Shown: positions 27,826 through 37,675, counted from the stretch's first letter. The stretch is DNA of 64,000 nt from Bacteroidota bacterium (GCA_030706735.1 JAUZNZ010000001.1:1-64000); one strand, 5' to 3'. The notes: a model not told the origin generated them from the sequence alone. Numbers and translations: made by a program.

Positions 27826-28809
27826 CTAGACGAAGTTATAGTTGACCGCTATGATATAGAGGACAATGATCCAGTGGAGGATCAGCGGTCCGGTCTTACG
27901 GGCAGGGTAATAGTAAGCAGCAGAATGAAATGCGGCGAAAGGTACGGCGGTCACAATCCAGTTCTCATAGGAATTGGCCCTGTTGATCAGTATAATGACG
28001 ATGGCCACCATCAGGAACAGGAGGAGCAGGCTCCAACTCTTCCGGATCTGGATCAGCACCTTGTTCAGGTTATTCTGGACGAAATATCCCCCGACGATGA
28101 ACGGAATGACCAGCAAGGCGATGCCAAGGGTTACCCAAATGGAGGATGGCATCCCCGGCAGGGTAAAAACGATATGAGGCAGCATATTGTGCCAGTTCCA
28201 GTGCCCCGTCAGGTACAGCACCAGGAACAGGAAGTAATATGGGCTGGTAAAACCAAGCAGGCCGACGAGCCATTCTCTCACGCGAAAAGGACGCATGGTC
28301 AGCAGGCCGAACAATACTAAGAGAATAAAGGCCATTGCCGGTACATAAAGGAGCGAAACGACGCCTGTCCACACGCCGATATTGAAGATGAGGGCGCCGG
28401 GACGATGAGCGCTATACAGATCGATCATTTGGTACCATATCCAGATCATGATGGAGTTGATCAGAAGCGGGGCAGAGAAATGGTTCCAATCGGGCAACAG
28501 GGACGTTATGAGGATATACGCCATCCCGGGGAGGAAATTGGCCCTTGGCAACAGCTTATGGTGATTGCAGACCCGATTAAACAAGGTAGCCTGGGAGAAC
28601 AATATGAGAAAAGTAAGCACCGAGAACAGGATCGCGCTCTGGTGAAAGACGGAGCCCAGGGCATTCAGAATAACCCGATATAGATAATTGTCTTCAGAAT
28701 GAAGGATAGGCACCGCGGGGTGAAGGAACATCGAAAATTTCAATACCAGGGCATATATCAGCAGCAGCAGGGCATTGCCCGGGTTCTTTTGTTTAAATAT
28801 CCCGATCAC
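27826..28809 (-). CDS. Polytopic membrane protein, DUF6427-like
   Basis: A 327-residue protein with about nine or ten hydrophobic helices across its whole length and no soluble domain. The N-terminus MIGIFKQKNPGN followed by a long helix, and the central segments GVWTGVVSLLYVPAMAFILL and FTSPYYFLFLVLYL, resemble the DUF6427 family of Bacteroidota, to which I assign it tentatively. Function is unknown. It begins 9 bp after the end of the upstream secreted-protein gene, so the two are almost certainly co-transcribed. Confidence 0.7.
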   Translation of the reverse strand: MIGIFKQKNPGNALLLLIYALVLKFSMFLHPAVPILHSEDNYLYRVILNALGSVFHQSAILFSVLTFLILFSQATLFNRVCNHHKLLPRANFLPGMAYILITSLLPDWNHFSAPLLINSIMIWIWYQMIDLYSAHRPGALIFNIGVWTGVVSLLYVPAMAFILLVLFGLLTMRPFRVREWLVGLLGFTSPYYFLFLVLYLTGHWNWHNMLPHIVFTLPGMPSSIWVTLGIALLVIPFIVGGYFVQNNLNKVLIQIRKSWSLLLLFLMVAIVIILINRANSYENWIVTAVPFAAFHSAAYYYPARKTGPLILHWIIVLYIIAVNYNFV

Positions 28810-28818
28810 AAGCAGGTT

Positions 28819-30345
28819 TTAAAAATCAATTTTTGCAAAACAAAGATAGTTCCTGTACATGCACGGAATAATGGACTGCCAACTACTTACCTGCTTGCCA
28901 TAACGAGGCATGAAATCGTATCCTTTGTCCAGATTCTTCAGCGTCGGATAACGGGTAATCTTTCCATCGGGTGAAATGCTTTGGTCGCTGAGCAACATAT
29001 TCCTGCGTTCGTACTGGTTGAACATGAAATGCAGTTCTCCCCCCGTATTCATCATATCGTAGGAGATCAGGTTCTCCGTCTCATCGTCGAACTGGCTTTT
29101 GGGAATGACATTCGCCCACTCCAGGTTGCCTTCCTTGTCAAAGGAAAGGACCATGATGTTTTCGGCATGGTACCGGTTGGCAAAGGCCCCGTAATTACGG
29201 TTCCACGGGCTGTAATAAGGACTATAATATGGAGAATAGTAGGCGCCGGGAAGGTAAGGATTAGCCATATAATCCCAACGGTTGAACATATTACCCCGCG
29301 AGGTCGTATAGAGGGATTCGCTGATCACCAGGTACCCTCCATCCCTCTTGGTGATGATATTTTTAATGTAGAAATCGTTAAAGGCCATTTTGACGCTGGC
29401 GTCAGAGCTCTTTGCCAGCCCCCGAAGCTCATCCTTGAATTCGGTGACCGTCTCCTTCATCCGGGTATCCGATGCCTTGTCCCAGACTACCGTATAGATC
29501 CCTTCAATGTTGCCGCGCTTCTGCTTGTAATAGAAACCGGTCAGGATATAGCGCTTGTTATTGTTATCTACTTTGATCTTGATCTCGTCGAGAATTCGAT
29601 CGGCCGTGCCGATATCTCTGACCAGAAAGCTGTCTGCGGTGGGAGCCTTGGTAACAAGAGAAACCCGGGTTATGTAATCGTTACTGCCGCTCTTCAGGTA
29701 TTTGGCGAAGACCATCTCTCCTTCGTTATCCAGGAGGAAATCCGTAAAGAGCTCGTTCCGTTCATCGACCGGCAGATAGATGCGGTGCCTGTCGATCAGT
29801 TTCAGGGTAGGGTCGAACAGAAAAGTGGTAAAAAGGAAGTTCCTGGGGTTGCGGCTGTTGATCTTGAAGATCATGATGCGCTGCTTGTCCTCGCTGACCA
29901 CGGTGGTGTAGATCTTATTGCTGGCCGCAAAGCCGATCTGGGTGGTGTCCAATTCGATGAGGTCCCCCATTTTCCGGCCCTTGTTGTCCACTTTTACGGC
30001 GGAGCAGTGAATGATATTGCGGTGCTGGTGTTCAAAGATCATGTAAAAGAAGTCCGGATATGCCACGAAATCGACATTGATGTACTTATCGGGTATGAAA
30101 TCGATCACCACCCGTTGAATCAGTCGCATGTTCTCATCATATACACAAATGGCGTTGTCAGAATTATTGTTCTTGAATATCAAATAGTTACCTCCGATTT
30201 TCCCGATAATCTCAAAATTGGTCCGCCGGCTGTCCTCGTGTTCGGGCTCGGAATATGTGATCCGCTGAGCCTTCAGAAAGGCGGGATTCAGGAAGGCCGC
30301 TGCCAGTAAGAAAATAGGCAGCGCTGCGTTCAGGATTCTCTTCAT
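28819..30345 (-). CDS. Secreted protein of unknown function with YYSP repeats
   Basis: A 508-residue exported protein with a clear signal peptide (MKRILNAALPIFLLAAAFLNPAFLKAQ). The rest is rich in repeating beta-strand patterns of 40-60 residues (NYLIFKNNNSDNAICVYDENMRLIQRV and similar), compatible with a beta-propeller-like fold. Near residue 375 there is a short tandem repeat, YYSP three times. I do not recognise the family. It heads the minus-strand run leading to the membrane protein and purQ. The start is the ATG at 30345. Confidence 0.7.
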   Translation of the reverse strand: MKRILNAALPIFLLAAAFLNPAFLKAQRITYSEPEHEDSRRTNFEIIGKIGGNYLIFKNNNSDNAICVYDENMRLIQRVVIDFIPDKYINVDFVAYPDFFYMIFEHQHRNIIHCSAVKVDNKGRKMGDLIELDTTQIGFAASNKIYTTVVSEDKQRIMIFKINSRNPRNFLFTTFLFDPTLKLIDRHRIYLPVDERNELFTDFLLDNEGEMVFAKYLKSGSNDYITRVSLVTKAPTADSFLVRDIGTADRILDEIKIKVDNNNKRYILTGFYYKQKRGNIEGIYTVVWDKASDTRMKETVTEFKDELRGLAKSSDASVKMAFNDFYIKNIITKRDGGYLVISESLYTTSRGNMFNRWDYMANPYLPGAYYSPYYSPYYSPWNRNYGAFANRYHAENIMVLSFDKEGNLEWANVIPKSQFDDETENLISYDMMNTGGELHFMFNQYERRNMLLSDQSISPDGKITRYPTLKNLDKGYDFMPRYGKQVSSWQSIIPCMYRNYLCFAKIDF

Positions 30346-30681
30346 AATTGATCTTTCTTGATAAGGATGGTATTATTCCAGTCAACGCGGACGAATTCCA
30401 TTGTAAGATAATTAAAAGTTTTATCCTCCGCCTATCTGGCATAACGAAATAAGCGGATGCCGGGTTGCCGGATTGCCAAAATAGCAGGAAATGCCGCTTT
30501 CTTTAAAATAGCCACCAAAGTATTGTTCTTTTCACTATACCTTTATGCATTTAATCGGGGCGTCCCAGCCAGCTTCGCGCGAACGAGGTCCATATCCGGA
30601 ACCGGCGGGATCCTTTGATAATACGAATCGATTGCGAGCCAGGTTGGCCGGCCAAAGGCCAGAAAAAAACAAGACTCAGTC
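30346..30681. other. 336-bp divergent intergenic region upstream of kup
   Basis: It contains no recognisable gene and no good TAnnTTTG promoter. A perfect 12-bp palindrome, TTGGCCGGCCAA (30644-30655), lies 27 nt before the kup start. The last 140 bp are GC-rich and could form leader structure, but I do not recognise a known riboswitch. Confidence 0.3.
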
Positions 30682-32643
30682 GTGAGCAAACAGATCAACA
30701 AAGTAACTTTCGCAAGCCTGGTGATTGCGCTGGGCATCATTTACGGTGACATTGGAACTTCCCCCCTCTATGTATTGAATGCCATCATTCACCAGCGGGT
30801 GATCGAGGAAAAGCTCATTCTGGGGGCCTTATCCTGCATCATTTGGACGCTGACCCTGCAAACGACCGTAAAGTATGTATGGTTAACGCTCAAAGCCGAT
30901 AACAACGGGGAAGGTGGGATCTTCTCCTTGTATGCCCTGGTTCGAAGGCAAAGAAAATGGCTGGTTTATCCGGCCATGATCGGAGGCGCGGCCTTGCTGG
31001 CCGATGGGATGATCACTCCTCCGATCTCAGTGACCTCGGCTATCGAAGGTCTTCGGCAGATGCCTGCCCTGCGCTATATCGAACAGTCCACCATCGTGTA
31101 TATCGTCCTGGGGATCCTGGTGATCCTCTTCTTCCTGCAGCAATTCGGGACGATATCGATCGGGAAATTGTTCGGCCCTATCATGTTCATCTGGTTTTCC
31201 ATGCTTGCTGTTCTGGGGAGCGGCCATCTCCTTGACGACCTGAGCATTTTCCGCGCTCTTAGCCCGCACTATGCCATCGAGCTCCTGACCACTTATCCCA
31301 AGGGGTTCTGGATCCTTGGCGCCGTATTCCTCTGTACGACGGGGGCGGAGGCCCTGTACTCCGATCTGGGCCATTGCGGCAGGGGAAATATCCGCGTGTC
31401 CTGGATCTATGTCAAGACCTGCCTGGTGCTGAATTACCTTGGGCAGGGCGCATGGTTGATGGCCCTGTACAAAGGGAGGGTCTTCGACACCAGCCTGGGG
31501 AATCCCTTTTACAATATCATGCCGCCCTGGTTCCTGGTCCCGGGCATTATCATCGCAACCGCGGCGGCGATCATTGCGAGCCAGGCCCTGATCAGCGGCT
31601 CCTTTACCCTCATCAGTGAAAGCATGCGCCTGAACCTTTGGCCCAAGCTACGGATCAGCTATCCTACCGAGGAACGGGGCCAGTCGTATATACCCGCGAT
31701 CAACCTGCTGTTGTTCATGGGTTGTGCCGGGATTACCATCTATTTTAAGAATTCCGCTCATATGGAGGCGGCCTATGGGCTCGCCATCACCCTCTGCATG
31801 CTATCCACGTCCATCCTGTTCGCCAATTACCTGATCTCACGGCGGACGACTTCACCGCTGATCTATCTATACCTGGCCGTTTATCTGAGTATCGAGCTGA
31901 GCTTCCTGTTTGCCAACCTGGATAAATTCCCTCACGGCGGGTTCGTCACCCTGATCGTCGGCGGCGGACTGTCCATGGTCATGTATATCTGGTTCCGCGC
32001 CCGCAAGATCAAGAACCGGTATGTGGAATTCGTGCGCATGGAACACTATATTCCGCAGATCCAGGAGTTGAGCAATGACCGGTCCGTGGCAAAATATGCA
32101 ACGCACCTTGTCTATATGACCAGCGCAAATAATCCCAAGGAGATCGAGCATAAGATCATTTATTCCATCCTTAATAAGAAGCCAAAGCGAAGTGACATCT
32201 ATTGGTTCGTCCATGTCGATACCCTTGACGACCCCTATACGGCTGAATATTCGGTGGATCACATCATCCCCAACGATATCATCCGGGTGGAATTCAGGTT
32301 GGGCTTCCGGATCGAGCCGAAACTGAACCTTATGTTCCGGAAAGTGGTCGAGGATCTGGTGAATAACAAGGAGGTCAATATTACAAGCCGTTATGAGTCG
32401 TTGGAGCGGAATAACGTGGTGGGAGACTTTCAATTCATCGTTATGGAAAAATACCTGAGCCAGGATAATGAGTTGCCTTTTTTCGAGCGGGTGATCATGA
32501 AATTGTATTTCTGGCTCAAGGAATTGAGCTTATCTGAGGAGCGTGGATTCGGTCTTGATCCATCCAACGTCACCATTGAAAAATTTCCGCTTATCGTCTC
32601 ACCCGTGCCTAACTTTAACCTGAAGCGGATGGAGCTGGATTAG
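30682..32643 (+). CDS. kup: KUP-family potassium uptake permease
   Basis: A proton-coupled low-affinity K+ importer of the inner membrane. The 653-residue length and signature are those of the KUP/HAK family: LVIALGIIYGDIGTSPLYVL at the first helix, then DNNGEGGIFSLYAL, GGAALLADGMITPPISVTSAIEG in the third, and about 12 helices up to residue 440, followed by a cytoplasmic tail of about 200 residues. The start is a GTG at 30682; no in-frame ATG precedes the first helix. The stop codon overlaps the GTG start of the next gene (TAGTG), indicating translational coupling to the hydrolase pair. Confidence 0.95.
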   Translation: MSKQINKVTFASLVIALGIIYGDIGTSPLYVLNAIIHQRVIEEKLILGALSCIIWTLTLQTTVKYVWLTLKADNNGEGGIFSLYALVRRQRKWLVYPAMIGGAALLADGMITPPISVTSAIEGLRQMPALRYIEQSTIVYIVLGILVILFFLQQFGTISIGKLFGPIMFIWFSMLAVLGSGHLLDDLSIFRALSPHYAIELLTTYPKGFWILGAVFLCTTGAEALYSDLGHCGRGNIRVSWIYVKTCLVLNYLGQGAWLMALYKGRVFDTSLGNPFYNIMPPWFLVPGIIIATAAAIIASQALISGSFTLISESMRLNLWPKLRISYPTEERGQSYIPAINLLLFMGCAGITIYFKNSAHMEAAYGLAITLCMLSTSILFANYLISRRTTSPLIYLYLAVYLSIELSFLFANLDKFPHGGFVTLIVGGGLSMVMYIWFRARKIKNRYVEFVRMEHYIPQIQELSNDRSVAKYATHLVYMTSANNPKEIEHKIIYSILNKKPKRSDIYWFVHVDTLDDPYTAEYSVDHIIPNDIIRVEFRLGFRIEPKLNLMFRKVVEDLVNNKEVNITSRYESLERNNVVGDFQFIVMEKYLSQDNELPFFERVIMKLYFWLKELSLSEERGFGLDPSNVTIEKFPLIVSPVPNFNLKRMELD

Positions 32644-33437
32644 TGCCGCATCCCATTCTCTATATCGCCCTGGGCTATGCCGCCTTCCTGCTGTTAGCAT
32701 ATTTTATCCAGGACAAATTTATTTTCAAGCCGGAAAAACTCCCCGCGGAATTCCAGTACAAGTATGATCTCCCCTTTAAGGAACTGAATTTCGATGTCGT
32801 TCCGGGCGTACGGATCAATGGGCTTCACTTCTACCGTACAGACGGATCTCCCGCCGGACTGATCCTATACCTGCATGGCAATACACGAAGCATTAAGGGG
32901 TGGGCAAAGTATGCACGTGACTTTTATCGGTATAACTATGATGTGGTACTGGTGGACTACCGGGGATTTGGCAAGAGTACGGGACGCCGGGGCGAAAGGG
33001 ATATGCTGAATGACATCCAATTCGTATACAGGTCGCTGGCAGCCCAGTATTCGGAGCAGCATATCCTCCTTTATGGCAGGAGTATCGGGAGCGGTTTTGC
33101 CGCCAAGATTGCCGCGGAGAACTCGCCGCGCTACCTGATCCTGGACTCCCCATACTATAATTTTCGTAAGGTCGTGAAGAGATGGTTGCCCATTCTGCCT
33201 CTCAAATATGTGTTACGTTACCAGCTGCGAACCGATCTTTGGCTGCCCCATGTCCGCTGTCATACCTATATACTGCACGGGACGAAAGATTGGCTGATCC
33301 CGATCCGGCATAGCGAACGGCTTCAAAAGCTGAATCCGTCGAAAATAACGCTTATCCGCATCCATGGAGGCGGCCACAATAATCTCAACAGTTTTCCCGA
33401 GTACCATAATTTTGTCAGGGATATCCTCGCGCCATGA
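32643..33437 (+). CDS. Membrane-anchored alpha/beta hydrolase (BEM46-like), copy 1
   Basis: A 264-residue serine hydrolase with an N-terminal membrane anchor (about 4-21, ILYIALGYAAFLLLAYF). The fold has the oxyanion-side YLHGNTRS, DYRGFGKSTG, the nucleophile elbow YGRSIGSG, the acid in HGTKDWLIP and the catalytic histidine in GGGHNNL. This matches BEM46/ABHD13/ABHD17-type hydrolases, which include lipases and thioesterases; the substrate is unknown. The GTG start overlaps the kup stop by one base, and the gene's own stop overlaps the next start (ATGA), so three genes are coupled. Confidence 0.88.
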   Translation: MPHPILYIALGYAAFLLLAYFIQDKFIFKPEKLPAEFQYKYDLPFKELNFDVVPGVRINGLHFYRTDGSPAGLILYLHGNTRSIKGWAKYARDFYRYNYDVVLVDYRGFGKSTGRRGERDMLNDIQFVYRSLAAQYSEQHILLYGRSIGSGFAAKIAAENSPRYLILDSPYYNFRKVVKRWLPILPLKYVLRYQLRTDLWLPHVRCHTYILHGTKDWLIPIRHSERLQKLNPSKITLIRIHGGGHNNLNSFPEYHNFVRDILAP

Positions 33438-34294
33438 ACCGGAAGAACAGCCATATCGATCCATTTTCACCCGCCGTGCACCGCGGGAGGCGCCGGCTCA
33501 TCAGATGGATCAAGGTCTTGCTCCTGCTCTATGGCGTGGCGGGGATCGCTTTATACTACCTGCAGGAATCGCTGTTGTTCCATCCGGTCCCGGTGGACAG
33601 GCAGGCAAAATATAGGTTCAACCAACCTTTCACCGAGCTCAATATCCCCTATGATCGCGAAACGAATCTAAACATCATCCGGTTCAGGCCGACCGGAGAT
33701 GGGATCCCGAAAGGCGTGGTGCTCTACTTCCACGGCAACAGGGACAATGTCAGTTGGTATGCGCATTATGCCGCTAATTTTACCGATAAAGGTTATGAAC
33801 TGTGGATGATGGACTATCCCGGATTCGGCAAGAGCACGGGGCGATTGACCGAACGCAACTTGTATACCTATGCTTTGGTATTGTATAAGCTGGCCCGCAG
33901 CCAGTACAAACCTGCACAGATCATCATTTACGGAAAAAGCCTTGGGACGGGGATCGCGGCCGAACTGGCGGCTGTCAGGGATTGCAAGAGGCTGATCCTC
34001 GAGTGCCCCTATTTTAGCATGGTCTCCATGGCCAGGCATTACCTGCCCATTTACCCGGTAGATGCCATGCTGCACTATAAATTTCCGACAAATGACTACC
34101 TGCCGGAAGTCACGGCGCCATTGGCCATATTTCACGGCACGAGGGACGGGTTGATCCCCTATAGCAATGCTGAACGGCTTAAGCCGCTGTTAAAACCCGG
34201 AGACGAGTTCATTACCATCGAAGGCGGTAGCCATAATAACCTCAATGAGTTTCCCCTCTTTCACCAAAAGCTCGATTCACTGCTGAGAGATTGA
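33434..34294 (+). CDS. Membrane-anchored alpha/beta hydrolase (BEM46-like), copy 2
   Basis: A 286-residue paralog of the preceding gene, starting at the ATGA overlap at 33434. A basic N-terminus (RRRLIRWIK) leads into one membrane helix (about 27-46), then YFHGNRDN, DYPGFGKSTG, the nucleophile elbow YGKSLGTG, HGTRDGLIP and GGSHNNL. Conserved blocks are in the same order as in copy 1, showing a tandem duplication with divergence. Its last 18 bp overlap the end of the FkbM gene on the opposite strand. Confidence 0.88.
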   Translation: MNRKNSHIDPFSPAVHRGRRRLIRWIKVLLLLYGVAGIALYYLQESLLFHPVPVDRQAKYRFNQPFTELNIPYDRETNLNIIRFRPTGDGIPKGVVLYFHGNRDNVSWYAHYAANFTDKGYELWMMDYPGFGKSTGRLTERNLYTYALVLYKLARSQYKPAQIIIYGKSLGTGIAAELAAVRDCKRLILECPYFSMVSMARHYLPIYPVDAMLHYKFPTNDYLPEVTAPLAIFHGTRDGLIPYSNAERLKPLLKPGDEFITIEGGSHNNLNEFPLFHQKLDSLLRD

Positions 34295-35071
34295 TGAATC
34301 CCTGATCAGGCGTCCAAGCCGCTGCTCGTGGGCGGGGGGAATAAAATAGTGATTGTGCGAGACGGCCTTGTGGTCCGAGCGCGGATCCATACGAAGCAAG
34401 TATCCTTTTTCCAGTGTATAGGCGTGGTATCCGAGCGGACTGATCAACTCGTAGAGACGGATGCGTTCTGCCTTGTCGGCGAGTTCGCACAGGAGCATGG
34501 GGCGATGGGCGCCAAGGGTCCCCATCATGGACATAAAGACCTGTACCTCGAGGCCTTCGACGTCGCATTTAATAAAATCCAGCCTGGGAAGGCCCAGGAA
34601 CAAATGATCGCCATATTCGTTCTTTACTTTTTCGGTCTCCTCAAATTCCAGCCAGGCATTGGATTCCATGACGCGCGCATAGGCAAACTTCTTCTCCCTT
34701 CCGATCCGTGGGATGCCCATTTCGACCCAGTCTTCCGTTCCGCCCAGCGCTACCTGGTAGAGCGAAACATTCCTGATCCTCCGTCGTTTGAGCAATTGCT
34801 GCAAGGTCCGGTTAAACCGCCCCATCGGCTCGATGGCCAGTACTCTGCCTGAATCTCCGGCCAGTCTGCTCAACTCGAGGGTGTAATAGCCCAGGTGCGC
34901 GCCGATATCGACGCACCACGAACCTTCGGCAATGATCTGTTTAAGAAAATAGATGTCCTGGTAATTGCGGCCAAGCAAGCCGGCCCGGTAAATATAAGGA
35001 AAGAAGCCGGCGACAGCAGACAGGTATCTTTTTTCTCCTAATAGTGAAAGCAATATTTTTCTTATCGACAT
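34277..35071 (-). CDS. FkbM-family SAM-dependent methyltransferase
   Basis: A 264-residue methyltransferase. The SAM-binding motif is CVDIGAHLGYYTLEL at 53-67, followed by VLAIEPMGRFNRTL and the motif LDFIKCDVEGLE, which is typical of FkbM enzymes. FkbM members O-methylate sugars, macrolides or other natural products; no target is indicated by the neighbours. I chose the ATG at 35071 (MSIRKILLSLLGEKRY); the longer frame upstream to 35419 overlaps the next gene and shows no domain similarity. Confidence 0.87.
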   Translation of the reverse strand: MSIRKILLSLLGEKRYLSAVAGFFPYIYRAGLLGRNYQDIYFLKQIIAEGSWCVDIGAHLGYYTLELSRLAGDSGRVLAIEPMGRFNRTLQQLLKRRRIRNVSLYQVALGGTEDWVEMGIPRIGREKKFAYARVMESNAWLEFEETEKVKNEYGDHLFLGLPRLDFIKCDVEGLEVQVFMSMMGTLGAHRPMLLCELADKAERIRLYELISPLGYHAYTLEKGYLLRMDPRSDHKAVSHNHYFIPPAHEQRLGRLIRDSSISQQ

Positions 35072-35122
35072 ACGTAGAGGCTTCGAGCGACGAGTGCCAG
35101 CAAGCAGGCAAAAATAATATAG

Positions 35123-37675
35123 ATTAGCCTTAAATTTACTCTTATCATCCGAACCGTTCAAATATTCCTCCTTACCCTCTTCCTCTGTCGATCTGCGACC
35201 GGGCAGACGGTGATCATCACGGGAACTGTTATCGATTCCGCGACGCGCATCCCTTTGGAAAATGTCAGCATCAGCATCAGGAACAGCCCTTATGGAGGGT
35301 TGACCAACGAGGAAGGCAGATTTCGGATCAGGCTGGACAAACAGGCGGGACAAATCAGTTTTACGATCACCGGTTACCGTTCCGCCACGCTGGCGCTTAC
35401 GGGGGAACCTGTGCAACAACTGACCGTGTTACTCAGTAAGGACTATACGCAGCTCAAGGACGTGATCGTCAGCGGCAAAAGGGGAAAATACAGGAATAAG
35501 AACAACCCTGCCGTGGAACTGATCAGGCAGGTGATCGCCAATAAGGAAAAAAATGGCCCCGCAGCCTATCCCTACCTGAGCTATCAGAAGTATGAAAAAA
35601 GCCGGATCCTCGCCGATAAGCCATTCGAAAAGATCACACACAACGGATTGCTCAGGAAGTATCGCTTCTTATTCGAGAATATGGACACGACCACCGTGCC
35701 AGGAAAATCGCTTAGCTCCATTTATCTGCGCGAAGTCCTCTCCAGGAACTACTATCGCCGGGATCCGGAAAAGAGCAAGCAGGTCATCCTGGCGCGCAAG
35801 AGTGTCGATTATGGCGAATATGTCGATATGAACGGCATTGCCGAGGGGATCGACCGCCTTTATGAAGACATCAATATTTATGACAATACGATCCCCTTAT
35901 TTGCCACTCAGTTCCTGAGCCCGGTCGCCAATTTCGCGCCGGGTTTTTACATGTATTATATCCGGGATACCATCGAGGAGAACGGCGTCAATCTGGTGAA
36001 GCTCTACTTCACGCCGAGAAACCCGGAGGACCTGCTATTCCGTGGCAACCTTTACATTACGCTCGACGGCCATTACGCCATTCGTCGCGTGGAGCTGAGC
36101 GTCGCCGGGCATGTCAACCTGAACTGGGCCAGGGACCTCAGCGTCAACCAGGATTTTGAGAAGGGTCCAGGCGACCGTTATCATCTGGCTAATTCGGACA
36201 TGGGGGCCTGGTTCAGCCTTTTTCCGCAGACTACCGGAGTGTATGGAGAGAGGTCGATCAGGATCACCCAGATGACGGATTCGGTGTTGCCTGACAGTGC
36301 CTTCAGGGGCCCGCGGGTGGACACGGTTTTTCAGGCTCTCCATGCGCCCGAGCCTATTCTGGCCGATGATCGTCCTGTTCCGCTTAGCCAGCCGGAAGCG
36401 AAGACCTATTCGAATACAGACAGCCTGATCCATATGCGTTCTTACCAACGGCTAATGGATTGGCTGACGTTCCTGAGCGTGGGATATAAATCGGCGGGCA
36501 GATTCGAGATCGGCCCGGTCGGCAGCTTCTATGCGTTCAACCCCGTGGAAGGACAGCGCTTCCGATTCGGCGGCCGGTCCAATACCAGGCTCAGCAAGCT
36601 ATTCTTTACGGAAGATTATCTCGCGTATGGTACCCGGGATCGCCGATGGAAATATTACCTCAGCGGAACCTATTCGATCAATCACAAATCCATCTATACT
36701 TATCCTTTCCACTTTGTTCAGCTAAGTTATCTGAATGACACGCAAAACCCGGGGCAGGAAAACGAGTTTTCCGAAGGGAACAGCTTCCTTTCCTCCTTCG
36801 CCAGGGGATACAATTCAAAATGGCTATATAGTCATGTCGCCCGGCTTTCGTATGTTCATGAATTCGGCGATCATCTGTCTTATGATCTCGGGATGAATTG
36901 CTGGAAGCAGCAACCCACAGGTTCACTTTATTACGTGCACCAGCCGGTGGTCGGGGTTTTGGACACCATTCCCCAGATCACCACTTCGGAGGCATCCGTC
37001 TCCCTGCGATGGGCTCCTCATGAAACATTTTTTCAAAATAAAGCGGCGAGGACGGGCATCATCAATAAGTACCCGATCATGGACCTCCAATATGCAAAGG
37101 GCATTTCCGGCCTGTTCGGAGGGCAGTATGGTTATGACGCGCTCCACTTTTCGATCTTCAAACGATGGTATGTCGCCCCTGTCGGCTATACCGATATGTA
37201 CATCAATATGGGCTATCTGGGAGGCCGGCTGCCCTTCCCCCTGCTGATCATCCATCCTGCCAATACCTCCTATTTTTACAGCGGTCTTTCCTACAATCTG
37301 ATGAATACCGAAGAGTTCGTGAGCGATCATTTTGCGGGGATGAATATCGATCATTATTTCAACGGCTTCTTCCTAAACAAGATCCCCCTGTTGAAACGGC
37401 TTCGACTGCGTGAAGTCGTGGCAATGAAACTGCTTTTCGGAGGGCTCAGAAAGGAGAACGATCCTGCCTATAATCCCGATCAACTGTTATTCCCCACGAC
37501 CAACGGGGCCGTTTCCACGTTCACGCTCAACGGGCGACCTTATCTCGAAGCCAGCTTGGGCATCGACAATATCTTCTCCTTTATCCGGGTCGACCTGGTG
37601 AAGCGGTTCACTTATCTTGATAACCCGGGAATTTCGACCCTGGGGTTGAGGTTCAGCAGTAATTTTCATTTTTGA
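35123..37675 (+). CDS. DUF5686 outer-membrane protein with carboxypeptidase-regulatory-like domain; non-canonical start likely
   Basis: A large exported protein. From the first canonical start (GTG 35210) it has 821 residues beginning MIITGTVIDS. The first 85 residues of this version are a CarboxypepD_reg domain (GTVIDSATRIPLENVSI, TNEEGRFRI), and the rest fits DUF5686, an outer-membrane barrel-like family. The 29 codons immediately upstream, open back to a TAG at 35120, encode a good signal peptide (IIRTVQIFLLTLFLC then SATGQ). No ATG, GTG or TTG lies in that stretch. I therefore extend the gene to an ATT at 35123 (ATC at 35144 or 35147 are alternatives). Function is unknown. Confidence 0.8.
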   Translation: MSLKFTLIIRTVQIFLLTLFLCRSATGQTVIITGTVIDSATRIPLENVSISIRNSPYGGLTNEEGRFRIRLDKQAGQISFTITGYRSATLALTGEPVQQLTVLLSKDYTQLKDVIVSGKRGKYRNKNNPAVELIRQVIANKEKNGPAAYPYLSYQKYEKSRILADKPFEKITHNGLLRKYRFLFENMDTTTVPGKSLSSIYLREVLSRNYYRRDPEKSKQVILARKSVDYGEYVDMNGIAEGIDRLYEDINIYDNTIPLFATQFLSPVANFAPGFYMYYIRDTIEENGVNLVKLYFTPRNPEDLLFRGNLYITLDGHYAIRRVELSVAGHVNLNWARDLSVNQDFEKGPGDRYHLANSDMGAWFSLFPQTTGVYGERSIRITQMTDSVLPDSAFRGPRVDTVFQALHAPEPILADDRPVPLSQPEAKTYSNTDSLIHMRSYQRLMDWLTFLSVGYKSAGRFEIGPVGSFYAFNPVEGQRFRFGGRSNTRLSKLFFTEDYLAYGTRDRRWKYYLSGTYSINHKSIYTYPFHFVQLSYLNDTQNPGQENEFSEGNSFLSSFARGYNSKWLYSHVARLSYVHEFGDHLSYDLGMNCWKQQPTGSLYYVHQPVVGVLDTIPQITTSEASVSLRWAPHETFFQNKAARTGIINKYPIMDLQYAKGISGLFGGQYGYDALHFSIFKRWYVAPVGYTDMYINMGYLGGRLPFPLLIIHPANTSYFYSGLSYNLMNTEEFVSDHFAGMNIDHYFNGFFLNKIPLLKRLRLREVVAMKLLFGGLRKENDPAYNPDQLLFPTTNGAVSTFTLNGRPYLEASLGIDNIFSFIRVDLVKRFTYLDNPGISTLGLRFSSNFHF

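Noticed and set aside
28981-30309. 442-codon plus-strand open frame
   Set aside because: It lies fully antisense to the signal-peptide protein at 28819-30345, has no domain pattern, and its composition fits a codon-shadow of the real gene.
30644-30655. 12-bp palindrome TTGGCCGGCCAA before kup
   Set aside because: Short GC palindromes arise by chance and there is no second copy or known regulator to support an operator.
30543-30740. 65-codon minus-strand frame with a hydrophobic start
   Set aside because: It overlaps the kup start, and its hydrophobic part is antisense to kup codons.
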